Part shown: piece by piece, positions 50,801-64,000 of the stretch
How the letters are laid out: each line of letters begins with the position of its first letter
Numbering within the stretch: position 1 is the stretch's first letter
Origin: Conchocele bisecta
Taxonomy: Eukaryota > Mollusca > Bivalvia > Lucinida > Thyasiridae
Direction: 5' to 3'
Length of the DNA stretch: 64,000 nt
Assembly: GCA_029237695.1 (NCBI GenBank)
Contig: CM055267.1
Location: forward strand, 12,675,043 to 12,739,042
Position numbers and translations under genes: made by a program
The notes under the pieces: generated by a model
What the model was told of the DNA's origin: nothing
What the model saw: only the letters and a program-made list of their open reading frames with translations
Databases searched by the model: none

Positions 50801-53800
50801 AGTACATGTTTAGTGCTATAATGCTCAGCTAGCATCTAGTCTGTGCTTAGATGACGGACTACAATAACACTACATGAGGTTATGAACTATCCCTGAGGTC
50901 CTCAACAAATGTGACAAATCCCGGAGGTCGAAAAGTCTTGGTAGTCAATGTCTCCGTGCTTAGTATATAATGTCAACTAGCACTAGCTGTGCTTAGACTA
51001 GGACTACAATCACACTTACAGGAAGTAGTCGAACGAATGGAATCAATCATACATGTGACAAATCCCTGGAGTCTTGGTGCATTGGCTGATGCTTAGTGTA
51101 TAATGTCAACTAGCACTAGCCTGTGCTTAGACTGAGGGACTACAATCAACACTACAGGAGGTATGAAGAAGGAATTCATAAACAATGGTGACAAATCCCT
51201 GAAGTCTTGGTGCATGCTGAATGCTTGTGTATATCAAAAAAAAAAACTGCACTAGCAATGTGCTGACGAGACTAATGATCAACAAGGAGGTAAATGAACT
51301 ATGGAATTCATTCGACAATGTGACATCCCTGATTCTTGGTACATGCCTGGTTCTGTATAATGTCAACTAGCACTAGCCTGTGCTTAGACTGAGGGACAAC
51401 AATCAACTACAGGGAGGTATGACTAGGAATTCTCAACACTGTGGCAAATCCTGATTCGTACAAGTCTATTGTTTATGTATAATGTCAGTGACTAAGCCTG
51501 TGCTTGACTGAGGATACAAATCTAATGAGGTTTTTATGAACTATTGGAAATTCATCACAATGTGACAAATCCCTGATTCTTGGTACAAGTTGTTAGTGTA
51601 TAATGTCAGCTAGACTAGTCTGTGCTTGACTGACGATAATTAACATACATGGGGTATGAACTGATTAAACTCAACAATGTGACAAATCCGGAGTGGATGT
51701 GTGTTCGTATAAGGTTCACTGCACTAGCTGTGCTTAGACTGAGGGATACAACATCACACAGGTAGGTACGTAACGATGAATTATAACAATGTGCAAATCC
51801 CGAAAGTTGGTTGCATGCTGATGCTTAGTGTATAATGTCAATAGCACTAGCCAGTGCTAGATGAGGGACTGATTCAACACTTTAGGAGGTATGACTATGG
51901 AATTAATCGTCAATGTGACTTTATCTGATTCTTGTCATGCCAATGGTCTTAGTGTATATGTCAACTAGACTAGCCTGTGCTAGACTGAGGGACCAACACT
52001 CAGGAGGTGAATAGGAATTCTCATGACTATGAACAAATCCCTGATTCTTGGTATTCAAGCTTTGTTTAGTGATATGTCAGGCTAGCACTAGCCTGTGCTA
52101 GATGACGGACTACATTAACACTACATGATGAACTATGATTCATCAACAATGTGACAAATCCCTGATTCTTTGGTACATGTCTATTGTTTAGTGTATTAAA
52201 TTAGTCAGCGCACTAGCCTAAGTGTAGAGACGAACTCATTAACTATGAGTATGACTATGAAAACATCAACCAGTGACAAATCCGGAGTCTTGGTTCATGA
52301 GTGCTTAGTATATATGTCAACTGCACTAGAACCTGTGCTTAGACTGAGGGACTACAATCAACACTCAGGAGGTATGAACTATGGAATTCATCAAAAATGT
52401 GACAAATCCCGGAGTCTTGATACATGTCTAGTGCTTAGTGTATAATATCAACTAGCACTAGTCTGTGGGGGACTACAATCAACACTACAGGAGGTATGAA
52501 CAAATGGAATTCATCAACAATGTGACAAATCCCTGAGTCTTGGTACATGTCTACTGCTTAGTGTATAATGTCAACTAGCACTAGCCTGTGCTTAGACTGA
52601 GGGACTACAATCAACACTACAGGAGGTACGAACGAATGGAATTCATCATCAACGTGACAAATATGTGAGTCTTGGTACATGTTTAGTGTTTAGTGTATAA
52701 TGTCAACTAGCACTAGCCTGTGCTTAGACTGAGGGACTACAATCAACACTACAGGAGCTATAAAAGAATGGAATTCATCAACAATGTGACAAATCACTGA
52801 GTCTTGGTACATGCCTGGTGTTTAGTGTATAATGTCAACTAGCACTAGCCTGTGCTTAGACTGAGGGACAACAATCAACACTACAGGAGGTATGAACTAT
52901 GGAATTCATCAACACTGTGACAAATCCTTGAGTCTTGGTACACGCCTGGTGCTTAGTGTATAATGTCAACTAGCACTAGCATGTGCTTAGACTGAGGGAC
53001 TACAATCAACACTACAGGAGGTAGGAACTATGGAATTCATCGACAATGTGACAAATCCCTGAGTCTTGGTGCATGCCTGATGCTTAGTGTATAATGTCAA
53101 CTAGCACTAGCCTGTGCTTAGACTGAGGGACTACAATCAACACTACAGGAGGTATGAACTATGGAATTCATCGACAATGTGACAAATCCCTGATTCTTGG
53201 TACATGCCTGGTTCTTAGTGTATAATGTCAACTAGCACTAGCCTGTGCTTAGACTGAGGGACAACAATCAACACTACAGGAGGTATGAACTATGGAATTC
53301 ATCAACACTGTGACAAATCCCTGATTCTTGGTACAAGTCTATTGTTTAGTGTATAATGTCAGCTAGCACTAGCCTGTGCTTAGACTGACGGACTACAATT
53401 AACACTACATGAGGTATGAATATGAAACATGAAATTCATCACAAATGTGACATCCCTGATTCTTGGTACAAGTCTATTGTTTTAGTGTATAATGTCAGCT
53501 AGCACTAGTCTGTGCTTAGACTGACGGACTACAATTAACACTACATGAGGTATGAACTATGAAATTCATCAACAATGTGACAAATCCCGGAGTCTTGGTA
53601 CATGTCTAGTGCTTAGTATATAATGTCAACTAGCACTAGCCTGTGCTTAGACTGAGGGACTACAATCAACACTACAGGAGGTACGAACGAATGGAATTCA
53701 TCATCAACATGACAAATCCCTGAGTCTTGGTACATGTTTAGTGCTTAGTGTATAATGTCAACTAGCACTAGCCTGTGCTTAGACTGAGGGACTACAATCA

Positions 53801-56800
53801 ACACTACAGGAGGTATGAAGAAATGGAATTCATAAACAATGTGACAAATCCCTGAGTCTTGGTGCATGCCTGATGCTTAGTGTATAATGTCAACTAGCAC
53901 TAGCCTGTGCTTAGACTGAGGGACTACAATCAACACTACAGGAGGTATGAACTATGGAATTCATCGACAATGTGACAAATCCCTGATTCTTGGTACATGC
54001 CTGGTTCTTAGTGTATAATGTCAACTAGCACTAGCCTGTGCTTAGACTGAGGGACAACAATCAACACTACAGGAGGTATGAACTATGGAATTCATCAACA
54101 CTGTGACAAATCCCTGATTCTTGGTACAAGTCTATTGTTTAGTGTATAATGTCAGCTAGCACTAGCCTGTGCTTAGACTGACGGACTACAATTAACACTA
54201 CATGAGGTATGAACTATGAAATTCATCAACAATGTGACAAATCCCTGATTCTTGGTACAAGTCTATTGTTTAGTGTATAATGTCAGCTAGCACTAGTCTG
54301 TGCTTAGACTGACGGACTACAATTAACACTACATGAGGTATGAACTATGAAATTCATCAACAATGTGACAAATCCCGGAGTCTTGGTACATGTCTAGTGC
54401 TTAGTATATAATGTCAACTAGCACTAGCCTGTGCTTAGACTGAGGGACTACAATCAACACTACAGGAGGTACGAACGAATGGAATTCATAAACAATGTGA
54501 CAAATCCCTGAGTCTTGGTGCATGCCTGATGCTTAGTGTATAATGTCAACTAGCACTAGCCTGTGCTTAGACTGAGGGACTACAATCAACACTACAGGAG
54601 GTATGAACTATGGAATTCATCGACAATGTGACAAATCCCTGATTCTTGGTACATGCCTGGTTCTTAGTGTATAATGTCAACTAGCACTAGCCTGTGCTTA
54701 GACTGAGGGACAACAATCAACACTACAGGAGGTATGAACTATGGAATTCATCAAGACTATGACAAATCCCTGATTCTTGGTACAAGTCTATTGTTTAGTG
54801 TATAATGTCAGCTAGCACTAGCCTGTGCTTAGACTGACGGACTACAATTAACACTACATGAGGTATGAACTATGAAATTCATCAACAATGTGACAAATCC
54901 CTGATTCTTTGTACAAGTCTATTGTTTAGTGTATAATGTCAGCTAGCACTAGCCTGTGCTTAGACTGACGAACTACAATTAACACTACATGAGGTATGAA
55001 CTATGAAATTCATCAACAATGTGACAAATCCCGGAGTCTTGGTACATGTCTAGTGCTTAGTATATAATGTCAACTAGCACTAGCCTGTGCTTAGACTGAG
55101 GGACTACAATCAACACTACAGGAGGTATGAACTATGGAATTCATCAAAAATGTGACAAATCCCGGAGTCTTGATACATGTCTAGTGCTTAGTGTATAATA
55201 TCAACTAGCACTAGTCTGTGGGGGACTACAATCAACACTACAGGAGGTATGAACAAATGGAATTCATCAACAATGTGACAAATCCCTGAGTCTTGGTACA
55301 TGTCTACTGCTTAGTGTATAATGTCAACTAGCACTAGCCTGTGCTTAGACTGAGGGACTACAATCAACACTACAGGAGGTACGAACGAATGGAATTCATC
55401 ATCAACGTGACAAATATGTGAGTCTTGGTACATGTTTAGTGTTTAGTGTATAATGTCAACTAGCACTCCACCCCTGCTTAGACTGAGGGACTACAATCAA
55501 CACTACAGGAGCTATAAAAGAATGGAATTCATCAACAATGTGACAAATCACTGAGTCTTGGTACATGCCTGGTGTTTAGTGTATAATGTCAACTAGCACT
55601 AGCCTGTGCTTAGACTGAGGGACAACAATCAACACTACAGGAGGTATGAACTATGGAATTCATCAACACTGTGACAAATCCTTGAGTCTTGGTACACGCC
55701 TGGTGCTTAGTGTATAATGTCAACTAGCACTAGCATGTGCTTAGACTGAGGGACTACAATCAACACTACAGGAGGTAGGAACGAATGGAATTCATCAACA
55801 ATGTGACAAATCCCTGATTCTTGGTACAAGTCTAGTGCTTAGTGTATAATGTTAGCTAGCACTAGCCTGTGCTTAGAATGACGGACTACAATTAACACTA
55901 CATGAGGTATGAACTATGAAATTCATCAACAATGTGACAAATCCCGGAGTCTTGGTAAATGTCTAGTGCTTAGTGTAAAATGTCAGCTAGCACTAGCCTG
56001 TGCTTAGACTGACAGACTACAATTAACACTACATGAGGTATGAACTATGAAATTCATCAACAATGTGACAAATCCCGGAGTCTTGGTAAATGTCTAGTGC
56101 TTAGTGTAAAATGTCAGCTAGCACTTGCTTGTGCTTAGACTGACAGACTACAATTAACACTACATGAGGTATGAACTATGAAATTCATCAACAATGTGAC
56201 AAATCCCTGAGTCTTGGTACAAGCCCGGTGCTTAGTGTATAATGTCAACTAGCACTAGCCTGTGCTTAGACTGAGAGACTACAATCAACACTACAGGAGG
56301 TATGAACTATGAATTCATAAACAATGTGACAAATCCTTGAGTCTTGGTAAACGCCTGGTTCTTAGTGTATAATGTCAACTAGCACTAGCCTGTGCTTAGA
56401 CTGAGGGACTACAATCAAGACTAGGTGAGGTACGAACAAATGGAATTCATCAACAATGTGACAAATCCTTGATTCTTGGTACAAGTCTAGTGCTTAGTGT
56501 ATAATGTCAGCTAGCACTAGCCTGTGCTTAGACTGAGGGACTACAATCAACACTACAGGAGGTATCAACTATGAAATTCATCAACAATGTGACAAATCAC
56601 GCAGTCTTGGTACATGTCTAGTGCTTAGTGTATAATATCAACTAGCACTAGCCTGTGCTTATGTTGGGGGACTACAATCAACACTACAGGAGGTATGAAG
56701 AAATGGAATCCACCAACAATGTGATAAATCCCTGAGTCTTGGTACATGTCTACTGCTTAGTGTATAATGTCAACTAGCACTAGCCTGTGTTTAGATTGAG

Positions 56801-57949
56801 GGACTACAATCAACACTACCGGAGGTATTAACTATGGAATTCATCGACAATGTGACAAATCCATGATTCTTGGTACCAGCCTGGTGCTTAGTGTATAATG
56901 TCAGCTAGGACTAGCCTGTGCTTAGACTGAGGGACTACAATCAACACTACAGGAGGTACGAACGAAAGGAATTCATCATCAACATGACAAATCCCTGAGT
57001 CTTGGTACACGTTTAGTGCTTAGTGTATAATGTCAACTAGCACTAGCCTGTGCTTAGACTGAGGGACTACAATCAACACTACAGGAGCTATGAAGGAATG
57101 GAATTCATAAACAATGTGACAAATCCCTGAGTCTTGGTACATGCCTGGTTCTTAGTGTATAATGTCAACTAGCACTAGCCTGTGCTTAGGTTGAGGGACT
57201 ACAATCAACACTACATGAGCTATCAAGGAATGGAATTCATAAACAATCTGACCAACCCTGAGTCTTGGTACAAGCCTGGTGCTTAGTGTATAATGTCAAC
57301 TAGCACTAGCCTGTGCTTAGACTGAGGGACTACAATGAACACTACATGAGGTATGAACTATGAATTCATCAACAATGTGACAAATCCCCCGAGTCTTGGT
57401 ACACGTCTGGTGCTTAGTGTATAATGTCAACTAGCACTAGCCTGTGCTTAGACTGACGGACTACAATCAACACTACAGGAGGTACGAACGAATGATATTC
57501 ATTAACAATGTGACAAATCCCTGATTCTTGGTACATGTCTAGTGCTTAGTGTATAATGTCAACTAGCACTAGCCTGTGCTTAGATTGGGGGACTACAATC
57601 AACACTACAGGAGGTACGAAAGAATGGAATTAAACAAAAATGTGACAAATTCCTGATTCTTGGTACACGTCTGGTGCTTAGTGTATAATGTCAACTAGCA
57701 CTAGCCTGTGCTTCGATTGAGGGATTACAATGAACACTACAGGAGGTACGAATGAATGGAATTCATCAACATCATGACAAATCACTGATTCTTGGTACAT
57801 GTCTAGTGCTTAGTGTATAATGTCAACTAGCACTAGCCTGTGCTTCGATTGAGGGACTACAATGAACACTACAGGAGGTATGAAGGAATGGAATTCATCA
57901 ACAATGTGACAAATCCCTGAGGCTTGGTACAAGCCTGGTGCTTACTGTC
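35832..57949. repeat. 131-132-bp satellite array, main block
   Basis: About 168 copies. Unit landmarks: gaattcatcaacaatgtgac, aaatccctgagtcttggtac, atgtctagtgcttagtgtat, aatgtcaactagcactagcc, tgtgcttagactgagggact, acaatcaacactacaggagg. Several unit subtypes recur in fixed order as higher-order repeats (about 1.31 kb, 4.7 kb and 2.75 kb). Within each unit CTAGTGCT and AGCACTAG can pair as an 8-bp stem. The 60-80-codon frames here repeat at higher-order spacing and show no gene structure. Parts of the block are heavily corrupted. Confidence 0.97.
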
Positions 57950-58995
57950 TGTTTCACGTTAACCTGCCCAACTTTTACACCTATTTAAACACCCTAAAAG
58001 TCTTATTTTGCATAAAATAATTTTTCAGCAAAATTTAGCGATGAGCCATCTTTTTATTTTTTGAAATTCGGTCCTATAATGAAGTAATAGCCCTAAATCA
58101 AGAATTGAATGCAGGGTTGTAATGTTAAAATGTCACATGCGATCAGATTTTCAACATTTTTCTAACATCGAACTGCTTGCTGGATTTCATCATAAAAAAA
58201 AAGAAACTAACCTTGTATTTATGAGAGCAAATCTTGCCAGGTTGAAAAATAAAGGAATCGAGCCTCCATTTCTCGGTGTTCGTACAAGAATTCCAGAAGA
58301 AAATGCTGAGAATTTGGTCAAAATACAACATGATGTCATCATCATCTGCTACAGCTTTTGTATCTATTGACAACGCCAGGCGTGAGGTTGGCACGTTGTT
58401 CCTACCACGAAAAATTAATTGCACATATCCTCACACATCTACACCGGTGTAAATCTACATTCTCTAATGGTATGACTTGGGAACACCATATAAAGTGTGA
58501 GCCAGTTTCTTTGCCGGAGGAATATCCAGCGGACAACTTGGTTTACTAAACACTGATTAGTTGGTGGAGGTCATCACATCAAGTTCGTTAGCATTCACAA
58601 TTTACAATACCTTAGGACGTATTAGCAGCAGTATCAGATCGACTTGGAACCTTATGGATGAATGATATTCGCTAAATATATGAATATTAAATGATTAATT
58701 TATATATTTTAATGCAAACTGTTTAAGTTATATGCCATAAAATGCTGTTAATACACACATTTCTTAAGAATTAGTGTTCAGTTCGCAATACTAGTTGTTG
58801 TTGTTTACCGGAAGTGTTTATTGCAAAAGTAGTTTCTTGTTTTATTGTCAACAACTAAAATTCGGTGAAATGAATTTATAAGTCAAACTCCCATCCATGA
58901 CTGTTTATTCGAAATAACTTTGCTATTAGACAGATTTTCATGAAATAAAAAGTAGGTTCATTTATAAAAAATAGTTGGGCAGCATTTCGTGGAAC
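57950..58995. mobile_element. ~1.05-kb insert with imperfect terminal inverted repeats
   Basis: Left end gtttcacgttaacctgccca actttt; the right end inverts to gttccacgaaatgctgccca actattttt, about 19 of 27 matching. Flanking satellite bases cttactgtct and tttagtgtat may be a diverged 8-9-bp target duplication. Inside is an 82-codon plus-strand frame (58122-58370) with NLARLKNKGIEPPFLGVRTR, plus the opposite-strand frame. I cannot match either to a known transposase. A second copy begins at 63616. Confidence 0.6.
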
Positions 58996-61900
58996 AAACT
59001 TTAGTGTATAATCCCTGAGTCTTGGTACATGTCTAGTGCTTAGTGTATAATGTCAACTAGCACTAGCCTGTGCTTAGACTGAGGGACTACAATCAACACT
59101 ACAGGAGGTAAGAACGAAAGGAATTGATCATCAACATGACAAATCCCTGAGTCTTGGTACATGTTTAGTGCTTAGTGTATAATATCAACTAGCACTAGCC
59201 TGTGCTTAGACTGAGGGACTACAATCAACACTACAGGAGGTACGAATGAATGGAATTCATCAACAATGTGACAAATCCCTGATTCTTGGTACATGTCTAG
59301 TGCTTAGTGTATAATGACAAATAGCACTAGCCTGTGCTGAGATTGGGGGACTACAATCAACACTACAGGAGGTATGAACGAATGGGATTAATCAACAATG
59401 TGACAAATTCCTGATTCTTGGTACATGTCTAGTGCTTAGTGTATAATGTCAACTAGCACTAGCCTGTGCTTAGATTGGGGGACTACAACCAACACTACAG
59501 GATGTATGAACAAATGGAATTCATCAACATCATGACAAATCACTGATTCTTGGTACATGTCTAGTGCTTAGTGTATAATGTCAACTAGCACTAGCCTGTG
59601 CTTAGATTGAGGGACCACAATCAACACTACAGGAGCTATGAACAATGGAATTCATAAACAATGTGACCAACCCTGAGTCTTGGTACAAGCCTGGTGCTTA
59701 GTGTATAATGTCAACTAGCACTAGCCTGTGCTTAGACTGAGGGACTACAATGAACACTACATGAGGTATGAACTATGAATTCATCAACAATGTGACAAAT
59801 CCCCCGAGTCTTGGTACACGTCTGGTGCTTAGTGTATAATGTCAACTAGCACTAGCCTGTGCTTAGACTGAGGGACTACAATCAACACTACAGGAGGTAC
59901 GAACGAATGATATTCATTAACAATGTGACAAATCCCTGATTCTTGGTACATGTCTAGTGCTTAGTGTATAATGTCAACTAGCTGTGCTTAGATTGGGGGA
60001 CTACAATCAACACTACAGGAGGTACGAAAGAATGGAATTAAACAAAAATGTGACAAATTCCTGATTCTTGGTACACGTCTGGTGCTTAGTGTATAATGTC
60101 AACTAGCACTAGCCTGTGCTTCGATTGAGGGATTACAATGAACACTACAGGAGGTACGAATGAATGGAATTCATCAACATCATGACAAATCACTGATTCT
60201 TGGTACATGTCTAGTGCTTAGTGTATAATGTCAACTAGCACTAGCCTGTGCTTCGATTGAGGGACTACAATGAACACTACAGGAGGTACGAATGAATGGA
60301 ATTCATCAACATCATGACAAATCACTGATTCTTGGTACATGTCTAGTGCTTAGTGTATAATGTCAACTAGCACTAGCCTGTGCTTTGACTGAGGGACCAC
60401 AATCAACACTACAGGAGCTATGAACTATGGAATTCATAAACAATGTGACAAATCCCTGAGTCTTGGTACATGCTGGTGCTTAGTGTATAATGTCAACTAG
60501 CACTAGCCTGTGCTTAGATTGAGAGACTACAATCAACACTACAGGAGGTATGAACTATGGAATTCATCAACAATGTGACAAATCCCAGATTCTTGGTATA
60601 TATATAGTGCTTAGTGTATAATGTCAACTAGCACTAGCCTGTGCTTAGATTGCGGACCTGCAATCAACACAACAGGAGGTATCAATAAATGGAATTCATC
60701 AACAATGTAACTAATCCCTGAGTCTTGGTACAAGCCTGGTGCTAAGTGTATATGTCAACTAGCACTAGCCTCTGCTTAGATGAGGGACTACAATCAACAC
60801 TACAGGAGGTACGAATGGATGGAATTCATCATCAACATGACAAATCCCTGAGTCTTGGTACATGTTTAGTGATTAGTGTATAATGTCAACTAGCACTAGC
60901 CTGTGCTTAGACTGAGGGACTACAATCAACACTACATGAGCTATGAAGGAATGGAATTCATCAACAATGTGACAAATCCCTGATTCACACGTCTAGTGCT
61001 GAGTGTACAATGTCAACTAGCACTAGCCTGTGCTTAGGTTGAGGGACAATCAACACTATAGGAGCTATGAAGGAATGGAATTCATCAACAATGTGACAAA
61101 TCCCTGAGTCTTAGTACACGTCTGGTGCTTAGTGTATAATGTCAACTAGCACTAGCCTGTCCTTAGGTTGAGGGACTACAATCAACACTACATGAGCTAT
61201 CAAGGAATGGAATTCATCAACAATGTGACAAAATCCCTGATTCTTGGTACACGTCTGTTGCTTAGTGTATAATGTCAACAAGCACTAGCCTGTGCTTAGA
61301 TTGAGGGACTACAATCAACACTACAGGAGGTACGAACGAATGGAATTCATCAACAATGTTACAAATCCCGGAGTCTTGGTACATGTCTAGTGCTTAGTGT
61401 ATAATGTCAACTAGCACTAGCCTGTGCTTAGATTGGGGGACTACAACCAACACTACAGGATGTATGAACAAATGGAATTCATCAACATCATGACAAATCA
61501 CTGATTCTTGGTACATGTCTAGTGCTTAGTGTATAATGTCAACTAGCACTAGCCTGTGCTTAGATTGAGGGACCACAATCAACACTACAGGAGCTATGAA
61601 CAATGGAATTCATAAACAATGTGACCAACCCTGAGTCTTGGTACAAGCCTGGTGCTTAGTGTATAATGTCAACTAGCACTAGCCTGTGCTTAGACTGAGG
61701 GACTACAATGAACACTACATGAGGTATGAACTATGAATTCATCAACAATGTGACAAATCCCCCGAGTCTTGGTACACGTCTGGTGCTTAGTGTATAATGT
61801 CAACTAGCACTAGCCTGTGCTTAGACTGAGGGACCACAATCAACACTACAGGAGGTACGAACGAATGATATTCATTAACAATGTGACAAATCCCTGATTC

Positions 61901-63615
61901 TTGGTACATGTCTAGTGCTTAGTGTATAATGTCAACTAGCACTAGCCTGTGCTTAGATTGGGGGACTACAATCAACACTACAGGAGGTACGAAAGAATGG
62001 AATTAAACAAAAATGTGACAAATTCCTGATTCTTGGTACACGTCTGGTGCTTAGTGTATAATGTCAACTAGCACTAGCCTGTGCTTCGATTGAGGGATTA
62101 CAATGAACACTACAGGAGGTACGAATGAAATGGAATTCAAACAACATCATGACAAATCACTGATTCTTGGTACATGTCTAGTGTTTAGTGTATAATGTCA
62201 ACTAGCACTAGCCTGTGCTTCGATTGAGGGACTACAATGAACACTACAGGAGGTACGAATGAATGGAATTCATCAACATCATGACAAATCACTGATTCTT
62301 GGTACATGTCTAGTGCTTAGTGTATAATGTCAACTAGCACTAGCCTGTGCTTTGACTGAGGGACCACAATCACACTACAGGACTATGAACTATGGAATTC
62401 ATAAACAATGTGACAAATCCCTGAGTCTTGGTACATGCCTGGTGCTTAGTGTATAATGTCAACTAGCACTAGCCTGTGCTTAGATTGAGAGACTACAATC
62501 AACACTACAGGAGGTATGAACTATGGAATTCATCAACAATGTGACAAATCCCAGATTCTTGGTATATATATAGTGCTTAGTGTATAATGTCAACTAGCAC
62601 TAGCCTGTGCTTAGATTGCGGGACTGCAATCAACACAACAGGAGGTATCAATAAATGGAATTCATCAACAATGTAACTAATCCCTGAGTCTTGGTACAAG
62701 CCTGGTGCTAAGTGTATATGTCAACTAGCACTAGCCTCTGCTTAGATGAGGGACTACAATCAACACTACAGGAGGTACGAATGGATGGAATTCATCATCA
62801 ACATGACAAATCCCTGAGTCTTGGTACATGTTTAGTGCTTAGTGTATAATGTCAACTAGCACTAGCCTGTGCTTAGACTGAGGGACTACAATCAACACTA
62901 CATGAGCTATGAAGGAATGGAATTCATCAACAATGTGACAAATCCCTGATTCTTAGTACATGTCTGGTGCTTAGTGTGTAATGTCAACTAGCACTAGCCT
63001 GTGCTTATATTGGGGCACTACAATCAACATTACAGGAGGTATGAACTATGGAATTCATCAACATCATAACACATCACACGTCTAGTGCTGAGTGTACAAT
63101 GTCAACTAGCACTAGCCTGTGCTTAGGTTGAGGGACAATCAACACTATAGGAGCTATGAAGGAATGGAATTCATCAACAATGTGACAAATCCCTGAGTCT
63201 TAGTACACGTCTGGTGCTTAGTGTATAATGTCAACTAGCACTAGCCTGTGCTTAGGTTGAGGGACTACAATCAACACTACATGAGCTATCAAGGAATGGA
63301 ATTCATCAACAATGTGAAAAATCCCTGATTCTTGGTACACGTCTGTTGCTTAGTGTATAATGTCAACAAGCACTAGCCTGTGCTTAGATTGAGGGACTAC
63401 AATCAACACTACAGGAGGTACGAACGAATGGAATTCATCAACAATGTTACAAATCCCGGAGTCTTGGTACATGTCTAGTGCTTAGTGTATAATGTCAACT
63501 AGCACTAGCCTGTGCTTCGATTGAGGGACTACAATGAACACTACAGGAGGTATGAAGGAATGGAATTCATCAACAATGTGACAAATCCCTGAGGCTTGGT
63601 ACAAGCCTGGTGCTT
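58996..63615. repeat. 131-bp satellite array, block between the two inserts
   Basis: About 35 copies of the same unit. A 15-unit higher-order repeat of 1,958 bp is visible: gactacaaccaacactacag occurs at 59481 and 61439, and neighbouring subtypes follow in the same order. One unit near 59980 has lost cactagcct. Confidence 0.96.
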
Positions 63616-64000
63616 ACTGTCTGTTTCACGTTAACCTGCCCAACTTTTACACCTATTTAAACACCCTAAAAGTCTTATTTTGCATAAAATAATTTTTCAG
63701 CAAAATTTAGCGATGAGCCATCTTTTTATTTTTTGAAATTCGGTCCTATAATGAAGTAATAGCCCTAAATCAAGAATTGAATGCAGGGTTGTAATGTTAA
63801 AATGTCACATGCGATCAGATTTTCAACATTTTTCTAACATCGAACTGCTTGCTGGATTTCATCATAAAAAAAAAGAAACTAACCTTGTATTTATGAGAGC
63901 AAATCTTGCCAGGTTGAAAAATAAAGGAATCGAGCCTCCATTTCTCGGTGTTCGTACAAGAATTCCAGAAGAAAATGCTGAGAATTTGGTCAAAATACAA
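63616..64000. mobile_element. Second copy of the TIR insert, truncated by the window edge
   Basis: Identical to the insert starting at 57950 over its 385 visible bases, at an offset of 5,672 bp. The satellite bases before it (ggcttggtacaagcctggtg cttactgt) are also identical, so it was duplicated with its surroundings rather than inserted twice. Confidence 0.85.

Noticed and set aside
58122..58549. Frames in the TIR insert as a transposase gene
   Set aside because: 82 and 93 codons on opposite strands, no recognisable catalytic motif, and too short for known transposases. Kept only as a description of the insert.

Overview
The window looks like nuclear DNA from a bivalve mollusc, probably a heterodont clam or mussel-like species. 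It is AT-rich with long introns, dense in short fold-back elements, and carries repeat families I know from bivalve genomes: the 'gacggacggacgg' elements, the 'ggctcaggtgagctaaaa' terminus, the 'agctcgactat' element with internal tandem repeats, and the 'gtttcactaaac' MITE. I cannot name the species. Only about 1.2% of the window is recognisably coding.

That coding sequence belongs to one gene on the minus strand, EXOC7 (Exo70), a subunit of the exocyst vesicle-tethering complex. Nine exons between 31549 and 7222 splice together in consistent phase. Seven carry clear EXOC7 homology; two in the middle (17834-17884 and 15378-15446) are placed by phase and splice sites. The encoded part runs from the central helical region (FPVVKHLRSIKPDFD) to the conserved LNNYNYLLKSM motif and the helix after it. 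I found neither the N-terminal half nor the last ~120 residues, so the gene should continue off both ends of the window.

Layout: 1-6396 is a 26-bp satellite array. 6397-9344 holds three exons, two of them abutting minisatellites. 9345-23315 is a long intron with two probable small exons, a nested Pearl/Helitron-like composite element and many MITEs. 23316-23382 is an exon whose splice acceptor is the end of a 3.7-kb minisatellite running to 27075. 27146-31549 holds three exons and several nested fold-back elements. 31550-34630 is MITE-rich sequence without recognisable exons. 34631 to the end is a ~131-bp satellite of about 200 copies with higher-order repeats, interrupted by a spacer and by a ~1.05-kb TIR-bounded insert whose second copy starts at 63616.

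The most interesting observation is that three separate minisatellites in this gene are built on splice junctions. At exon 8309-8429 the 35-bp unit contains the last 12 exon bases plus the GTATGT donor. At exon 9276-9344 the ~30-bp unit contains the exon end plus the GTAAGT donor. At exon 23316-23382 the 28-bp unit carries the TTACAG acceptor. The introns therefore hold many tandem decoy splice sites beside the real ones.

Parts of the satellite arrays (about 480-2700, 5400-6240, 42790-48125 and 50390-52330) are full of single-base insertions or deletions with sharp edges. They look like unpolished long-read assembly, so fine structure and copy number there should not be trusted.
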